DNA of 64,000 nt from Cupriavidus pinatubonensis (GCF_019602855.1 NZ_CP080766.1:1116001-1180000), one strand, 5' to 3'; shown: positions 41,390-51,652, numbered from the stretch's first letter. The notes: generated by a model not told the origin, from the letters alone. Program-made: numbers and translations.

Positions 41390-44300
41390 CGCGGCTCTCC
41401 CTGCGGGATGGACGGCCGCGGTCCCGACACGCCGAATCGTTCGAACAATAGTGGCAGCAGGAGCAGCGTCAGTGCCGTCGAGGACACTAGGCCACCCGAG
41501 ACAACGATCGCCAGTGGGCGCTGGATCTCCGATCCGGGGCCGCTTGCCAGCAACAGCGGGATCATCCCCAGCGCAGTGATGCAGGCGGTCATCAGAACGG
41601 GGCGCAGGCGGTCACGTACGCCGGTCCGGACAGCCTGCGCAATGTCGATTCCCGATTCCAGCAACGTGTTGAAGTGCGACACCAGCACGACCCCATTGAG
41701 CACTGCGATGCCGAGCAGCGCGATGAATCCGACCGACGCCGGAACCGACAGGTACTCTCCCGACAGCCGCAATGCGGTAATACCTCCGACCAGTGCGAAC
41801 GGAATATTGGCGATCACCAGTACGGCCTGGCGCACTGAGCGAAACGTCAGCATCAGCAGGAGAAAGATCGCTGCCAGCGCCATTGGCACCACCAGTGCCA
41901 GGCGTGCCGCGGCGCGACGCTGGTTCTCGAACTGCCCGCCCCAGATGATGCGCAGCCCCTTGGGGAGTGCCTTGAGATTGGCGACAGCCGACTGCGCTTC
42001 CTGCACGAAGCCGGCCAGGTCGCGGCCTTCCACGTTGGCCTGGATCACCGCGAACCTGGCGCCATCCTCATGATTGATGCGCACCGGGCCGTCCACGCGC
42101 TCGATGCTCGCCAGCGACGTCAGCGGCCAAGCGCGGCCGTCGGGCGCTGTGACCAGCAGGCTGGCAAAGGACTCGGGCGCCTGGCGCAATGCCGCGCCGC
42201 CACGCAGGATCAGCGGCGTGCGGACGATCCCTTCAGGCACCACGCCGATGCGGTCCCCTTCCACCAGCGCGCGCAATTGCGCCTGCAGGGCATCGCCGGT
42301 GAAGCCGGCCCGGCCCGCGGCGGCACGGTCGAGGGACAGTTTCAGGTATTGCACACCGCTGTTGCTGGGGGCGATCACCTCGGCCGCCCCCCTGATGCCG
42401 CGCACGGTCGTCGCGATGACCTGCGCCGCCGCGTCGATGGCCGCAAGATCACTGCCGAACAGCTTGATGGCAACGTCGCCGCGCGTGCCGGTCAGCATCT
42501 CGGAGACACGCATCTCGATAGGTTGGGTGAATCCATAGATCACGCCGGGAAAGCGTTCCATCACGCGCCGGATCGCTATCGCAATATCCTCTTTGCTGCC
42601 GCGCCACTGGTCCTTCGGCTTGAGGACCAGGAAGGTGTCGGTCTCGTTCAGGCCCATCGGATCGAGGCCCAGGTCGTCGGAGCCGGATCGCGCCACGATG
42701 GATCGGATCTCCGGGACCTCCTTCAGCAGGGCCTGCTGTACACGCTGGTCCAGATCCAGCGATGCCGCGAGGGATACTGATGGCGCCTTCTGGAGCTGCA
42801 CGATCAGATCGCCCTCGTCCATCGTCGGCATGAAGGTCTTTCCCACAGACAGGTACAGCACCGCGGCACCGGCCAGCGCCACGCCTGCGGCCCCAAACAC
42901 GGTGCGGCGGTGCGTCATGCTCCAGTCCTGCATCCTTGCAAAACCCGCCGCCACCTTGCGCATCAGCCAGGGCGGTTCATCGGCATGCGAGAGCAGCAGC
43001 CACGATGCCAGTGCAGGGACCACCGTGAAAGCGATCACCACCGAGGACCCCAGCGCCAGCACGATGGTAAGCGCCACCGGCGCAAACAGCTTTCCCTCAA
43101 GACCTTCCAACGACAACAGCGGCAGGAACACGATGGCGATGATCGATACGCCGGCCAGCATTGGCACGGCCACGGTCGACACCGCGTGCCGAATGGCCGC
43201 GCCACGCAGCGTCTCATCGGTCTTGTGCGCTTCGGCGCGTGCCAGGGCAGTCTCGATGTTCTCGACGACGACCACGGCGGCATCCACCAGCATGCCCAGC
43301 GCGATTGCCAGGCCGCCAAGGCTCATCAGGTTCGCAGTGAGCCCGGCGTAGCGCATCAGCAGAAAGGTGGCGAGCATCGATAGCGGCAGCGTGGCCGCCA
43401 CGACCAGCGCGGCGCGTATACCGCCGAGAAACAGGTACAGCGTGACGACTACCAGCAAGCCCGCCTCCGCGAGCGCACGGATCACGGTGTTTGCAGCCCG
43501 TGTCACCAATTCGCCGCGGTTGTAGAAGACGCCGGTCGACATGCCTTTCGGCAGGCTTGGCGCCAACTCGTCCAGCCGCGCCTGTACTGCCCGCACCAGC
43601 TTGCGCGCATCCGTGCCACGCAGCCCCAGCACGAGCCCCTCCACCGCCTCGCCCTGCCCGTCCTTGCTGACGGCGCCGTTGCGCGTCGCCTCGCCAAGCC
43701 GCACCGTGGCCACATCACCGACCGTCACGGCCGGCGCCGCGGAAACGTCGTGCGGGGCAGACACCACGATGGCACGCAGGTCATCGAGCCCCCGTACGCC
43801 CCCTTCCACACGCACCACCCAGTGCTCGTCGCCGCGATCGAGGCGACCGGCACCGTCGTTGCGGTTGTTCGTGTCCAGCGCCTGGCGCAGCTGGTCCAGT
43901 GTCACGCCGCGCGCTCGCAGGCGGGACGGATCGGGAATTACCTCGTAGCTTCGGACCTCGCCGCCAAGTGCGTTGACGTCGGCGACGCCCGGCACGGTAC
44001 GCAAGGCCGGCCGGATGATCCAATCGAGCACGCGGCGCCGCTCCGCAAGCGAATAGCCATCACCCTCCACGGTGAACATGAACATCTCGCCCAGCGGCGT
44101 GGTAATGGGCGCCAGGCCGCCCTGGGCGGTCGAAGGCAGGTCCCGCGCGAGGCCGGCGATCCGCTCCGATACCTGCTGGCGCGCCCAGTAGACATCCACC
44201 CCTTCCGCAAAATCCACCGTCACGTCGCTGATGCCGTACTTGGATACCGAGCGCACGATGGTCTTGTGCGGGATGCCGAGCAGTTCCTGCTCGATCGGCG

Positions 44301-44499
44301 TCGATACGCGCTGCTCGACCTCCTCCGGCGTCATGCCGGGCACTTTGAGCACCACCTTGACCTGAGTCGGAGAAATATCAGGGAAGGCGTCAATCGGCAG
44401 GTTTGCATAAGCCCAGGCGCCCGCGGCGGCCAGCACACAGGCGGCGATCAGGACAAGAACGCGCTGGCGCAGGGAAAATTCGATCACTCGGGCAAGCAT
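41386..44499 (-). CDS. Heavy-metal-efflux RND pump (HME-RND, CzcA/CusA family)
   Basis: This 1037-residue inner-membrane pump has RND features: FPDISPTQVKVVLKVPGMTPEEVEQRVSTPIE, VRSVSKYGISDVTVDF, 12 expected TM segments and two large periplasmic domains. TM4 reads GGLAIALGMLVDAAVVVVEN. CzcA-type divalent-cation pumps have DFG..VD here, while CusA has AVGAMVDAA, so this protein groups by motif with CusA-like pumps. The transported cation is not proven. Its ATG shares a base with the adaptor stop (TAATG). Confidence 0.93.
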   Translation of the reverse strand: MLARVIEFSLRQRVLVLIAACVLAAAGAWAYANLPIDAFPDISPTQVKVVLKVPGMTPEEVEQRVSTPIEQELLGIPHKTIVRSVSKYGISDVTVDFAEGVDVYWARQQVSERIAGLARDLPSTAQGGLAPITTPLGEMFMFTVEGDGYSLAERRRVLDWIIRPALRTVPGVADVNALGGEVRSYEVIPDPSRLRARGVTLDQLRQALDTNNRNDGAGRLDRGDEHWVVRVEGGVRGLDDLRAIVVSAPHDVSAAPAVTVGDVATVRLGEATRNGAVSKDGQGEAVEGLVLGLRGTDARKLVRAVQARLDELAPSLPKGMSTGVFYNRGELVTRAANTVIRALAEAGLLVVVTLYLFLGGIRAALVVAATLPLSMLATFLLMRYAGLTANLMSLGGLAIALGMLVDAAVVVVENIETALARAEAHKTDETLRGAAIRHAVSTVAVPMLAGVSIIAIVFLPLLSLEGLEGKLFAPVALTIVLALGSSVVIAFTVVPALASWLLLSHADEPPWLMRKVAAGFARMQDWSMTHRRTVFGAAGVALAGAAVLYLSVGKTFMPTMDEGDLIVQLQKAPSVSLAASLDLDQRVQQALLKEVPEIRSIVARSGSDDLGLDPMGLNETDTFLVLKPKDQWRGSKEDIAIAIRRVMERFPGVIYGFTQPIEMRVSEMLTGTRGDVAIKLFGSDLAAIDAAAQVIATTVRGIRGAAEVIAPSNSGVQYLKLSLDRAAAGRAGFTGDALQAQLRALVEGDRIGVVPEGIVRTPLILRGGAALRQAPESFASLLVTAPDGRAWPLTSLASIERVDGPVRINHEDGARFAVIQANVEGRDLAGFVQEAQSAVANLKALPKGLRIIWGGQFENQRRAAARLALVVPMALAAIFLLLMLTFRSVRQAVLVIANIPFALVGGITALRLSGEYLSVPASVGFIALLGIAVLNGVVLVSHFNTLLESGIDIAQAVRTGVRDRLRPVLMTACITALGMIPLLLASGPGSEIQRPLAIVVSGGLVSSTALTLLLLPLLFERFGVSGPRPSIPQGEPR

Positions 44500-45587
44500 T
44501 ACCGGTCTCCCGCCAGCAGGCCTTTGAGCGCGCCGATGCCCGCAACCGCTACACGCGTCCCCGCCGGAAGATTGCCGCGGACCACCGCGCTGGCTTCATC
44601 CATGCCCTCCAGCGTCACGGGCTGGAAGCGGAAGCCCTTGTCCGTAGCGATGAACACGCCCGGCACTCCCTGCCAGTAGGCCACCGCTGCCGCCGGTATG
44701 CGCACCCGGCCGGCAGTACCCTTCCCGTCCTTGCTTCGCAGTTTCAGCGTGACATTGACGCTCTCGCCGACGCGCAGGTCACCACGGCGGTCCAGCGAAG
44801 CGCGCACGCGAATTCCCGCCGTTCCATCGGCGGCGGGCGCAACGCCAACCACCGTGCCAGCCGCGTCGCGTTGCGGCACCTCCACCCGCTCACCTGGCGC
44901 CGGCACTGGCACATCGCGGCCCAGCAGAAGATCGAGTTCCAGCGCATCAGGGTCGACGACGCGGAACAACGGCGTCGCGGCTTCCACGCGCGCGCCGGGC
45001 ACGGCGTTCACTTCCGACACGATGCCGCCGTGGGCGGCCACGAGCTGGGCCTCGTCGCCCGCAGCGGAAAACACCACGCCCGACGATGCCATCTCCGCCC
45101 GTCGCGCCTTTGCCATGGCGGCAGCCTCGGCGGCCCGCGCCTGGGTTGCCTGCCAGCGGCTGGCAGCGATAATGCCGTCGTCATAGAGCGACTGGTCACG
45201 CACCAGGGCCTGTTGCGCGAGGCGGCCCTGCGAATTCGCTTCGGCCAGAGCGCGCCTTGCGTCGAATAGTTGCGGGCTCAGGAAGCCGGCCAGCGGCTGG
45301 CCTGGACGCACGGTCTGCCCGATGGCTACCAGCACACGCGGCACGATGCCCGCATACGGCGCCGCCACGACATACTGCGCGCCGGGCTTGAATACGACCC
45401 TGGCGTGCGTGCCCACGTCAATGGTTTCGGCGGCGGAGACGGCGCTGGTGCGCACGCCAAGGGCGCGCGCATGCTCCGCTGAAAGCGGCACCGCTTGTGC
45501 CGCGGTCTGCGCGACAGCGATGTTCGAAAGCGACAAGCAGGTCAATGCGATCCACGCACGGACCCTACGAAGGTGTCTGAATGACAT
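44499..45587 (-). CDS. Periplasmic adaptor of heavy-metal RND efflux (CzcB-like)
   Basis: This 362-residue membrane-fusion protein has a signal peptide (MSFRHLRRVRAWIALTCLSLSNIAVA), a lipoyl half (APYAGIVPRVLVAIGQTVRPGQPLAGF), a helical hairpin and the second lipoyl half (VAAHGGIVSEVNAVPGARVEAATPLFRV). It links the RND pump to the outer-membrane factor. GGAG lies 6 bases before the ATG at 45587; the longer frame to 45665 has no signal peptide at its start. No His-rich N-terminal metal tail is visible. Confidence 0.87.
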   Translation of the reverse strand: MSFRHLRRVRAWIALTCLSLSNIAVAQTAAQAVPLSAEHARALGVRTSAVSAAETIDVGTHARVVFKPGAQYVVAAPYAGIVPRVLVAIGQTVRPGQPLAGFLSPQLFDARRALAEANSQGRLAQQALVRDQSLYDDGIIAASRWQATQARAAEAAAMAKARRAEMASSGVVFSAAGDEAQLVAAHGGIVSEVNAVPGARVEAATPLFRVVDPDALELDLLLGRDVPVPAPGERVEVPQRDAAGTVVGVAPAADGTAGIRVRASLDRRGDLRVGESVNVTLKLRSKDGKGTAGRVRIPAAAVAYWQGVPGVFIATDKGFRFQPVTLEGMDEASAVVRGNLPAGTRVAVAGIGALKGLLAGDR

Positions 45588-45671
45588 TCCTGACTCCAAC
45601 ATGCAGGAGAGATTCGCGATCCACGAACGAACCGCGTGAACGAACACCGGCAAGGCGCCGGACAACGGGAA

Positions 45672-46121
45672 TCAGGAGAACTGCGGTGGCGCTTGCGCGG
45701 GCGGCGGGCGACTGAAGCGGTAACGCCAGCGTGGCGCTGGGGCGCGATAGAAGGGAACGCGTCGCGAGACATCGCTCGCAAGTGCCGCCAGCAATACGAG
45801 CGTCAGGATCGACAACCCGGGAAGTACTGCCGGCTGGATCAGCGCGCCCAACACCAGGCGTCCGATCCCGGATTCGACATCCACTTCTAACGAATCGCCA
45901 CTAGCCAGCGACGAATCGGCACGAGCAGCGTCATCACGCATTTGCGACGCCGCTGCAGGGAAATGGGAATCAGTTTCGGCAGGTAGGCCAGCGTGCACGT
46001 GCAGGCCAGTCTGTATCGGAGTTCCGAAATGGCCGTGCAGGAGCGGGGTCAGCAGCTGCGTCAGTATGAAGAGTACCAACACGGCGCCCCGGAGCGAGGC
46101 TCTCGGTATTGCACGTGACAT
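45672..46121 (-). CDS. Small membrane protein at the head of the metal efflux operon
   Basis: This 149-residue protein of unknown family has an N-terminal hydrophobic segment (GAVLVLFILTQLLTPLLHGHFG) with His pairs (LHGHFG, LHVHAG), an acidic middle and a second hydrophobic segment (VLPGLSILTLVLLAALAS). Its position recalls CzcI-type proteins, but I cannot assign it. The chosen ATG at 46121 has no Shine-Dalgarno match and lies just after TACAAT, so a leaderless transcript is possible. A longer start to 46256 would overlap the LysR gene. Confidence 0.6.
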   Translation of the reverse strand: MSRAIPRASLRGAVLVLFILTQLLTPLLHGHFGTPIQTGLHVHAGLPAETDSHFPAAASQMRDDAARADSSLASGDSLEVDVESGIGRLVLGALIQPAVLPGLSILTLVLLAALASDVSRRVPFYRAPAPRWRYRFSRPPPAQAPPQFS

Positions 46122-46218
46122 GCACGCATTGTAATTCAACAAGTGCCGAGCGCCCGGCCGGCTTGTGCACCCATGATTGCCGCCCCCCCAAAAGCCGGCC
46201 TTCGCGGTTGCTAAATTT

Positions 46219-47142
46219 CTACCAATTCGACCCGTCCTTGCTCGGGCTGTCGGCATGATGCCTCAGAAAGCTCCGGAGGTGCTCGACGAAGTAAGAGACC
46301 TTGGCAGACTGGTTCAGGCGTTCCAGATAGACAGCGTAGATGTCCGCGGGAGGCGTGGCATAGTCAGTGAGGACCTGGACCAACCGCCCGCTGCGCAAGA
46401 ACTTGGCGACATCCCACTCGGCGCGCATCAGGATGCCGTGTCCTTCCAGCGCCCAGTTGAGGGCCACTTCTCCGTCGTTGGTGCTGAGTTTGCCGTGAAC
46501 CTTGATGGTCTCGGTCTGCTTCCCACGGGTCAGCCGCCAGTTGCCATAGGCGGTCTCGTTTTGCCGCAGCACGATGCATGCATGCTGCGTCAGGTCGTGC
46601 GGCAAAAGCGGTTCGCCCGCAGAGCGCAGATAAGCCGGTGACGCGCAAAGCAGACGCCGGTTCGGCGCAATCCGCTTGGCGATGAGCCGGGAATCAGGCA
46701 GGTCGCCGAAGCGGATCGATACATCGATCGCTTCATCGGGCAAGCTGATCGGGCGATCCGTCAGCTGGAGCTGGACTTCGACGTCCGGATAGGTCTTCGA
46801 GAACCCCGAAATGGCCGGACCGATATAAGAGCGCCCGAAACCCAGCGGCGCATTGACACGCAACAGGCCTTTCGGCGCCTCGCGACTGCTCGATACCAGC
46901 CTCTCCATTTCATCGATATCGCCGAGGATGCGCATCGCGTTCGCGAAATAGACCTCCCCTTCGTTAGTGAGACTGATCCGTCGCGTCGTGCGGTTCAGCA
47001 GCCGCACTCCCAGACGCGCTTCCAGTTGTGACAGCCGCCGCGATACAGCGGGCGGCGTCAGATTCAGCTCACGCGCTGTGGCGGCAAGGCTCCCCTGCTT
47101 CACGAGCAGGCAGAAAAAGGCGAGCTGCGAGTCCGAATCCAT
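46219..47142 (-). CDS. LysR-family regulator (DmlR-like)
   Basis: This 307-residue LysR protein has HTH LAFFCLLVKQGSLAATARELNLTPPAVSRRLSQLEARLGVRLLNRTTRRISLT and effector domain LRVNAPLGFGRSYIGPAISGFSKTYPDVEVQLQLTDR, the layout of DmlR-type regulators of malate or tartrate use. It diverges from the MFS-ttdA-ttdB operon, the normal arrangement for a LysR activator and its target. Its own transcript runs toward the metal efflux operon. Confidence 0.9.
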   Translation of the reverse strand: MDSDSQLAFFCLLVKQGSLAATARELNLTPPAVSRRLSQLEARLGVRLLNRTTRRISLTNEGEVYFANAMRILGDIDEMERLVSSSREAPKGLLRVNAPLGFGRSYIGPAISGFSKTYPDVEVQLQLTDRPISLPDEAIDVSIRFGDLPDSRLIAKRIAPNRRLLCASPAYLRSAGEPLLPHDLTQHACIVLRQNETAYGNWRLTRGKQTETIKVHGKLSTNDGEVALNWALEGHGILMRAEWDVAKFLRSGRLVQVLTDYATPPADIYAVYLERLNQSAKVSYFVEHLRSFLRHHADSPSKDGSNW

Positions 47143-47343
47143 TAGTAAAAATTTTGCAAGGATGTCTTAACTTTACATCGATTCATCGCCGCACTGAAGC
47201 GAATAACCTTCGATCACCCCAAGCAAGCGCGCTACCAGCAGCGAACGCCAAAAAAGAGTGGAAAAAGTCGCGGGCGAATAATGCAGCGAGCCGAGAAGTG
47301 GCATTTCCGCACCGATCGGGATTCATCAACAAGGAGACACCCA

Positions 47344-48645
47344 GTGCAAGCGGATATCGAGAAGCGGACCTTGCGCCGCATTAGTTGGCGCATCGTGCCG
47401 TTCATCATGCTGTTGTATTTCATCGCCTACATCGACCGGGTCAATATCGGCTTCGCTGCCCTGACGATGAAAACGGACCTCGGCTTCACCGCCTCGATTC
47501 TCGGCTTCGGCGCAGGCATCTTCTTCTGGGGCTATTTCCTGTTCGAGGTGCCGTCCAACATCGTGCTTCACAAGGTAGGCGCGCGCCTGTGGATCGCCCG
47601 GGTAATGCTCACCTGGGGACTGATCTCGGCCTGCATGGCTTTCGTCCAGGGTCCGACCAGCTTCTACATCGTTCGCTTCCTGCTTGGCGCAGCAGAGGCC
47701 GGCTTCTTCCCCGGCATCATCCTGTATCTGAGCTACTGGTTCCCCGCGCGTCACCGGGCCGGCGTGACGGCGTTCTTTATGGCCGCTGCGCCGATCTCCA
47801 CCGCGCTGGGCTCACCGCTCTCGGCCGCGCTGCTGGAAATGCACGGCGTGATGGGCCTCGCAGGCTGGCAATGGATGTTCATCGTGGAAGCGATTCCGGC
47901 TGTCATCCTCGGCGTCGTGGTCTTTTTCTATATGACCGATCGCCCCGAGCAGGCAACCTGGCTAAACGAGGACGAGCGTGCCTGGCTGGTCAGGGAAATG
48001 AGCCAGGAGGCCGCCAGCAAGCGGCATCACGGTGACCACAGCGTCCTGCGCGGCCTTGCCGACCCCCGGGTGCTGGCCCTGGCGCTGATTTACTTTGGCA
48101 CGTCGGCAGGTCTCTACACGCTGGGCATCTGGGCGCCGCAGATCATCAAGCAGCTGGGCGTTTCGTCCATCACCGTCGGCTTTCTCAACGCCATTCCCCC
48201 GATCGTTTCGGTCATCGCCATGGTCTTGTGGTCCCGCCATTCCGACCGCACCAGCGAACGCACGTGGCACGTAATTCTGGCCTGTGTCGCCGCCGCAGTG
48301 GGCCTGGTGGTCGCGGCAAGCGCCAACAGCATCGTTGGACTGATTGCTGCGCTCACGCTTGTCAACGTAGGGATCAGTTGTGCCAAGCCGCCCCTGTGGA
48401 CGATGCCGACGGCGTTCCTGTCGGGCGCTGCCGCCGCGACTGGCATTGCCACCATCAATTCGATCGGGAACCTCGGCGGCTTTGCCGGCCCCGCCATGAT
48501 TGGCTGGATCAAGGACCAGACAGGCAGCTTCGCGGGCGGACTCTACTTCGTCGCAGGCCTGCTCGTGCTTTCCGCAGTGCTGACCCTCGTGCTGGCCACC
48601 TCGCAGAAGTCGAAGGTGACCGCCTCCAACGCGACAGCGCACTAA
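47344..48645 (+). CDS. MFS transporter, anion:cation symporter type (probable tartrate uptake)
   Basis: At 433 residues with 12 TM segments it shows RRISWRIVPFIMLLYFIAYIDRVNIGFAAL, the ACS-family N-terminus of phthalate, tartrate and glucarate carriers. GTG at 47344 is the likely start: AAGGAG lies 7 bases upstream, and the family-like QADIEKRTLRRI starts there. It precedes ttdA by 47 bases and probably imports its substrate. Confidence 0.9.
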   Translation: MQADIEKRTLRRISWRIVPFIMLLYFIAYIDRVNIGFAALTMKTDLGFTASILGFGAGIFFWGYFLFEVPSNIVLHKVGARLWIARVMLTWGLISACMAFVQGPTSFYIVRFLLGAAEAGFFPGIILYLSYWFPARHRAGVTAFFMAAAPISTALGSPLSAALLEMHGVMGLAGWQWMFIVEAIPAVILGVVVFFYMTDRPEQATWLNEDERAWLVREMSQEAASKRHHGDHSVLRGLADPRVLALALIYFGTSAGLYTLGIWAPQIIKQLGVSSITVGFLNAIPPIVSVIAMVLWSRHSDRTSERTWHVILACVAAAVGLVVAASANSIVGLIAALTLVNVGISCAKPPLWTMPTAFLSGAAAATGIATINSIGNLGGFAGPAMIGWIKDQTGSFAGGLYFVAGLLVLSAVLTLVLATSQKSKVTASNATAH

Positions 48646-48692
48646 CCACGTTGCGCCTCTCATAACCCCCGCATATCGAAAAGGAGTACCAC

Positions 48693-49592
48693 ATGGACAC
48701 GGAAGCTGCAGTCCAGTCGCTGACAGACACCATGGCGAAGTTCACGGCTTACATCGGCAAGCGTCTGCCCACCGATGTCAAGAAGAAGCTCGCCGAACTG
48801 CGCACGATGGAAACCAATCCGCTGGCGAAGTCGATCTACGATTCGATGGCCGGCAACCAGGAAGCTGCGGACAAACTTGATCGGCCGAGCTGCCAGGACA
48901 CCGGTGTCATCCAGTATTTCGTCGAGGCCGGCGCCAATTTCCCGCTGCTGGGCGAACTCGAAGAGATCCTGAAGGAGGCCACCGCCGAGGCCACCCGCAT
49001 GGGGCCGCTGCGCCATAACGCCGTCGAGACCTTCGATGAGAAGAACACCGGCACCAATACGGGCACCCAGATCCCGTGGCTGGACTGGCGCATCGTCCCA
49101 GGCCTGGATAGCTGCACCATCGACGTCTACATGGCCGGCGGCGGCTGCACGCTGCCCGGCGCGGCCAAGGTCCTGATGCCGGGCCAGGGTTACGAGGGCG
49201 TGGCGGAATTCGTGATGGACGTCATCACCGAACGCGGCGTCAATGCGTGCCCGCCGCTGCTCGTCGGCGTCGGTGTGTCGACATCGGTCGAGACTGCCGC
49301 GCGGCTGTCCAAGCTCGCGATCATGCGGCCGGTCGATTCCAGGAGCGCAAATCCGCGTGCGGCGCTGATGGAAGACCTGCTGGAGCAAGGCCTCAACGAG
49401 GTCGGAATCGGGCCGCAGGGCCTGACAGGGAATAACAGCGTCATGGGCGTCAACATCGAATCGTCGGCGCGTCATCCATCGACGATCGGCGTGGCGGTCA
49501 ACACGGGCTGCTGGGCGCATCGCCGCGGCAAGATCCGCATCAACGCCGACATGTCTTACGAAATCATTTCCCACGAAGGAGTCGTCCTGTGA
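48693..49592 (+). CDS. ttdA: L(+)-tartrate dehydratase alpha subunit
   Basis: This 299-residue class I hydro-lyase subunit has [4Fe-4S] ligands Cys67 (PSCQDTG), Cys186 ([12 protein letters not shown]) and Cys273 ([10 protein letters not shown]). The blocks [22 protein letters not shown] and [14 protein letters not shown] closely follow E. coli TtdA. With TtdB it dehydrates L-tartrate to oxaloacetate. AAAAGGAGTACCAC precedes the ATG. A fumarase-like activity cannot be excluded, but the two-subunit form and TtdA-like length favour tartrate. Confidence 0.92.
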   Translation: MDTEAAVQSLTDTMAKFTAYIGKRLPTDVKKKLAELRTMETNPLAKSIYDSMAGNQEAADKLDRPSCQDTGVIQYFVEAGANFPLLGELEEILKEATAEATRMGPLRHNAVETFDEKNTGTNTGTQIPWLDWRIVPGLDSCTIDVYMAGGGCTLPGAAKVLMPGQGYEGVAEFVMDVITERGVNACPPLLVGVGVSTSVETAARLSKLAIMRPVDSRSANPRAALMEDLLEQGLNEVGIGPQGLTGNNSVMGVNIESSARHPSTIGVAVNTGCWAHRRGKIRINADMSYEIISHEGVVL

Positions 49593-50197
49593 AAAAAGTC
49601 CTCACTACCCCCATCAAGGACGAAGATCTTGCGGATCTCAAGGTTGGCGACGTCGTCTATCTGACCGGCCGCCTGGTGACCTGCCGCGACGTGGCACATC
49701 GCCGCCTGATCGAACAGGGGCGCGAACTTCCGGTCAACCTGGAGGGAGGTGCCATCTTTCACGCCGGCCCGATCGTCCGCAAGAAGGAAGACGGCGGCTT
49801 CGAAATGGTCTCGATTGGCCCGACGACCAGCATGCGAATGGAGAAGTTCGAGCGCGAGTTCATCAAGCAGACTGGCGTGAAGCTGATCGTCGGCAAAGGC
49901 GGCATGGGTCCGGAAACCGCAGCCGGCTGCCAGGCAAACGTGGCAGTGCACGCGATATTTCCCGGCGGCTGCGCCGTGCTGGCGGCGACGCAGGTGGAGG
50001 AAATCGAAGGCGCGGAATGGCAGGACCTTGGCATGCCCGAGACCCTCTGGATCAACCGGGTCAAGGAATTCGGACCGTTGATCATCTCGATCGATACCAA
50101 GGGCAATAACCTGATCCAGCAGAACAAGGCCGAGTTCAACTCGCGCAAGGCCCCGATCCTGGAGCGGATCAGCAAGGAACTGAGTTTCATCCGGTAA
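49589..50197 (+). CDS. ttdB: L(+)-tartrate dehydratase beta subunit
   Basis: The 202-residue protein ([68 protein letters not shown]) matches the C-terminal swivelling domain of class I fumarase as a separate subunit. It starts with GTG overlapping the ttdA stop (GTGA), ensuring equal synthesis. Confidence 0.92.
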   Translation: MKKVLTTPIKDEDLADLKVGDVVYLTGRLVTCRDVAHRRLIEQGRELPVNLEGGAIFHAGPIVRKKEDGGFEMVSIGPTTSMRMEKFEREFIKQTGVKLIVGKGGMGPETAAGCQANVAVHAIFPGGCAVLAATQVEEIEGAEWQDLGMPETLWINRVKEFGPLIISIDTKGNNLIQQNKAEFNSRKAPILERISKELSFIR

Positions 50198-50420
50198 TCG
50201 GCCCCGGCTCGACAACATCTGCGATGACCTGACAGCCGGGTGTCAGGCCAGAGTTGTACCTGCCGGCGATCGGCGCCGGGGCATTGCAGCAGGTCAGCGG
50301 GGCGTGACACCGCGTCCGCAGGCTTTGCGCGCCGCGCAACGCAGACTTGCTCTGCGTTGTGATTCAAATTGCGCTTTTACGCTCCTAAGCTTGGGGCACT
50401 GCTACCTGATACCCCAAGCC

Positions 50421-51623
50421 ATGAAAACCACAACCTCCCACGCGCCGCATACTGCCGATCACGCGGCCGCGCCAATGTCTGGCGCGCTGGTCGGCTTGTT
50501 CGCCCTGTGCGCAGGCGTCCTCGTCGCCAATCTCTATTACGCACAGCCGATCATCGAACTGATTGCACCGGCCGTTGGCCTGTCCGCGCAAAGCGCCAGC
50601 GTGATCGTATCGCTGACCCAGATCGGCTATGCGGTCGGCCTTTTCTTTCTGGTGCCCCTTGCCGACCTGCATGAGAACCGGCGTTTGCTGACGATCAGCG
50701 GTGTCGCGGCCACAATCAGCCTGGCAGGCGCCGCCACCGCGTCGCAACCGGGCGTGTTCCTGCTGGTGTCGCTGCTGCTGGGCCTCAGTTCGGTGAGCGT
50801 GCAGATTCTGATTCCGCTGGCCGCGCACCTTGCCCCTGAGGCGCTGCGCGGACGGACTGTCGGCACCATCATGGGCGGCCTGCTTTCCGGCATCCTGCTG
50901 TCCAGGCCGCTGTCGAGCCTGCTTGCGCAGTACTTCGGCTGGCGTGCCGTGTTCTACATCGCCGCCGCGACGACGCTGATCACGGTCGGCATCATTACCA
51001 CGACGCTGCCTCGGCGCACGCCGCAGCATCGGGCCACCTATGCCCAACTGCTCGTATCGTTGTGGCATCTGTTCACGCGCTTTGCAGTGCTGCGTCAGCG
51101 CTCGCTGTACCAGGCCCTCCTCTTTGCGGCCTTCAGCCTGTTCTGGACCGCTGCACCGCTCGAACTCGCCAGCCATTACGGGCTGTCGCAGTCGCAGATC
51201 GGCGTGTTTGCCCTGGTCGGCGCACTGGGCGCAGTCGCAGCCCCTGTTGCGGGCCGGCTGGCAGACGCGGGGCACACGCGCATTGCCTCATTCCTTGCGA
51301 TGATCGCGGCAGCCATCAGCTTTATTCCGGGCATTGCCGGTGGCGCTGGCGGCCTGTATTGGCTGGCACTCACCGGCATCGTGCTCGACTTCGCCGTGCA
51401 GATGAACATGGTGCTGGGCCAGCGTGCCATCTATGCGCTCGATGCCGCCAGCCGCGGACGGCTGAACGCACTGTATATGACTGCCATCTTCGCCGGCGGC
51501 GCGGTGGGATCCGCGCTGGCCAGCACGCTGTACACGCATCTCGGTTGGGCCGGCGTGGTCGCGGCAGGCAGCGGTCTTGCGACGGTCTCGCTGGTGGCGC
51601 TGGCGATCGCTTCGCGGCGCTGA
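50421..51623 (+). CDS. MFS drug-type exporter
   Basis: This 400-residue protein has an early VANLYYAQPIIELIAPAVGLS segment and SLTQIGYAVGLFFLVPLADLHENRRLL, typical of small-solute/drug MFS exporters such as YgaY or NepI relatives. ATG at 50421 is chosen because hydrophobic segment 1 follows shortly after, though only a weak ribosome-binding site is visible. A LysR gene lies next to it, convergent. Confidence 0.82.
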   Translation: MKTTTSHAPHTADHAAAPMSGALVGLFALCAGVLVANLYYAQPIIELIAPAVGLSAQSASVIVSLTQIGYAVGLFFLVPLADLHENRRLLTISGVAATISLAGAATASQPGVFLLVSLLLGLSSVSVQILIPLAAHLAPEALRGRTVGTIMGGLLSGILLSRPLSSLLAQYFGWRAVFYIAAATTLITVGIITTTLPRRTPQHRATYAQLLVSLWHLFTRFAVLRQRSLYQALLFAAFSLFWTAAPLELASHYGLSQSQIGVFALVGALGAVAAPVAGRLADAGHTRIASFLAMIAAAISFIPGIAGGAGGLYWLALTGIVLDFAVQMNMVLGQRAIYALDAASRGRLNALYMTAIFAGGAVGSALASTLYTHLGWAGVVAAGSGLATVSLVALAIASRR

Positions 51624-51652
51624 GACCACGCCGCCGCGGCACGGGCGAGCGA

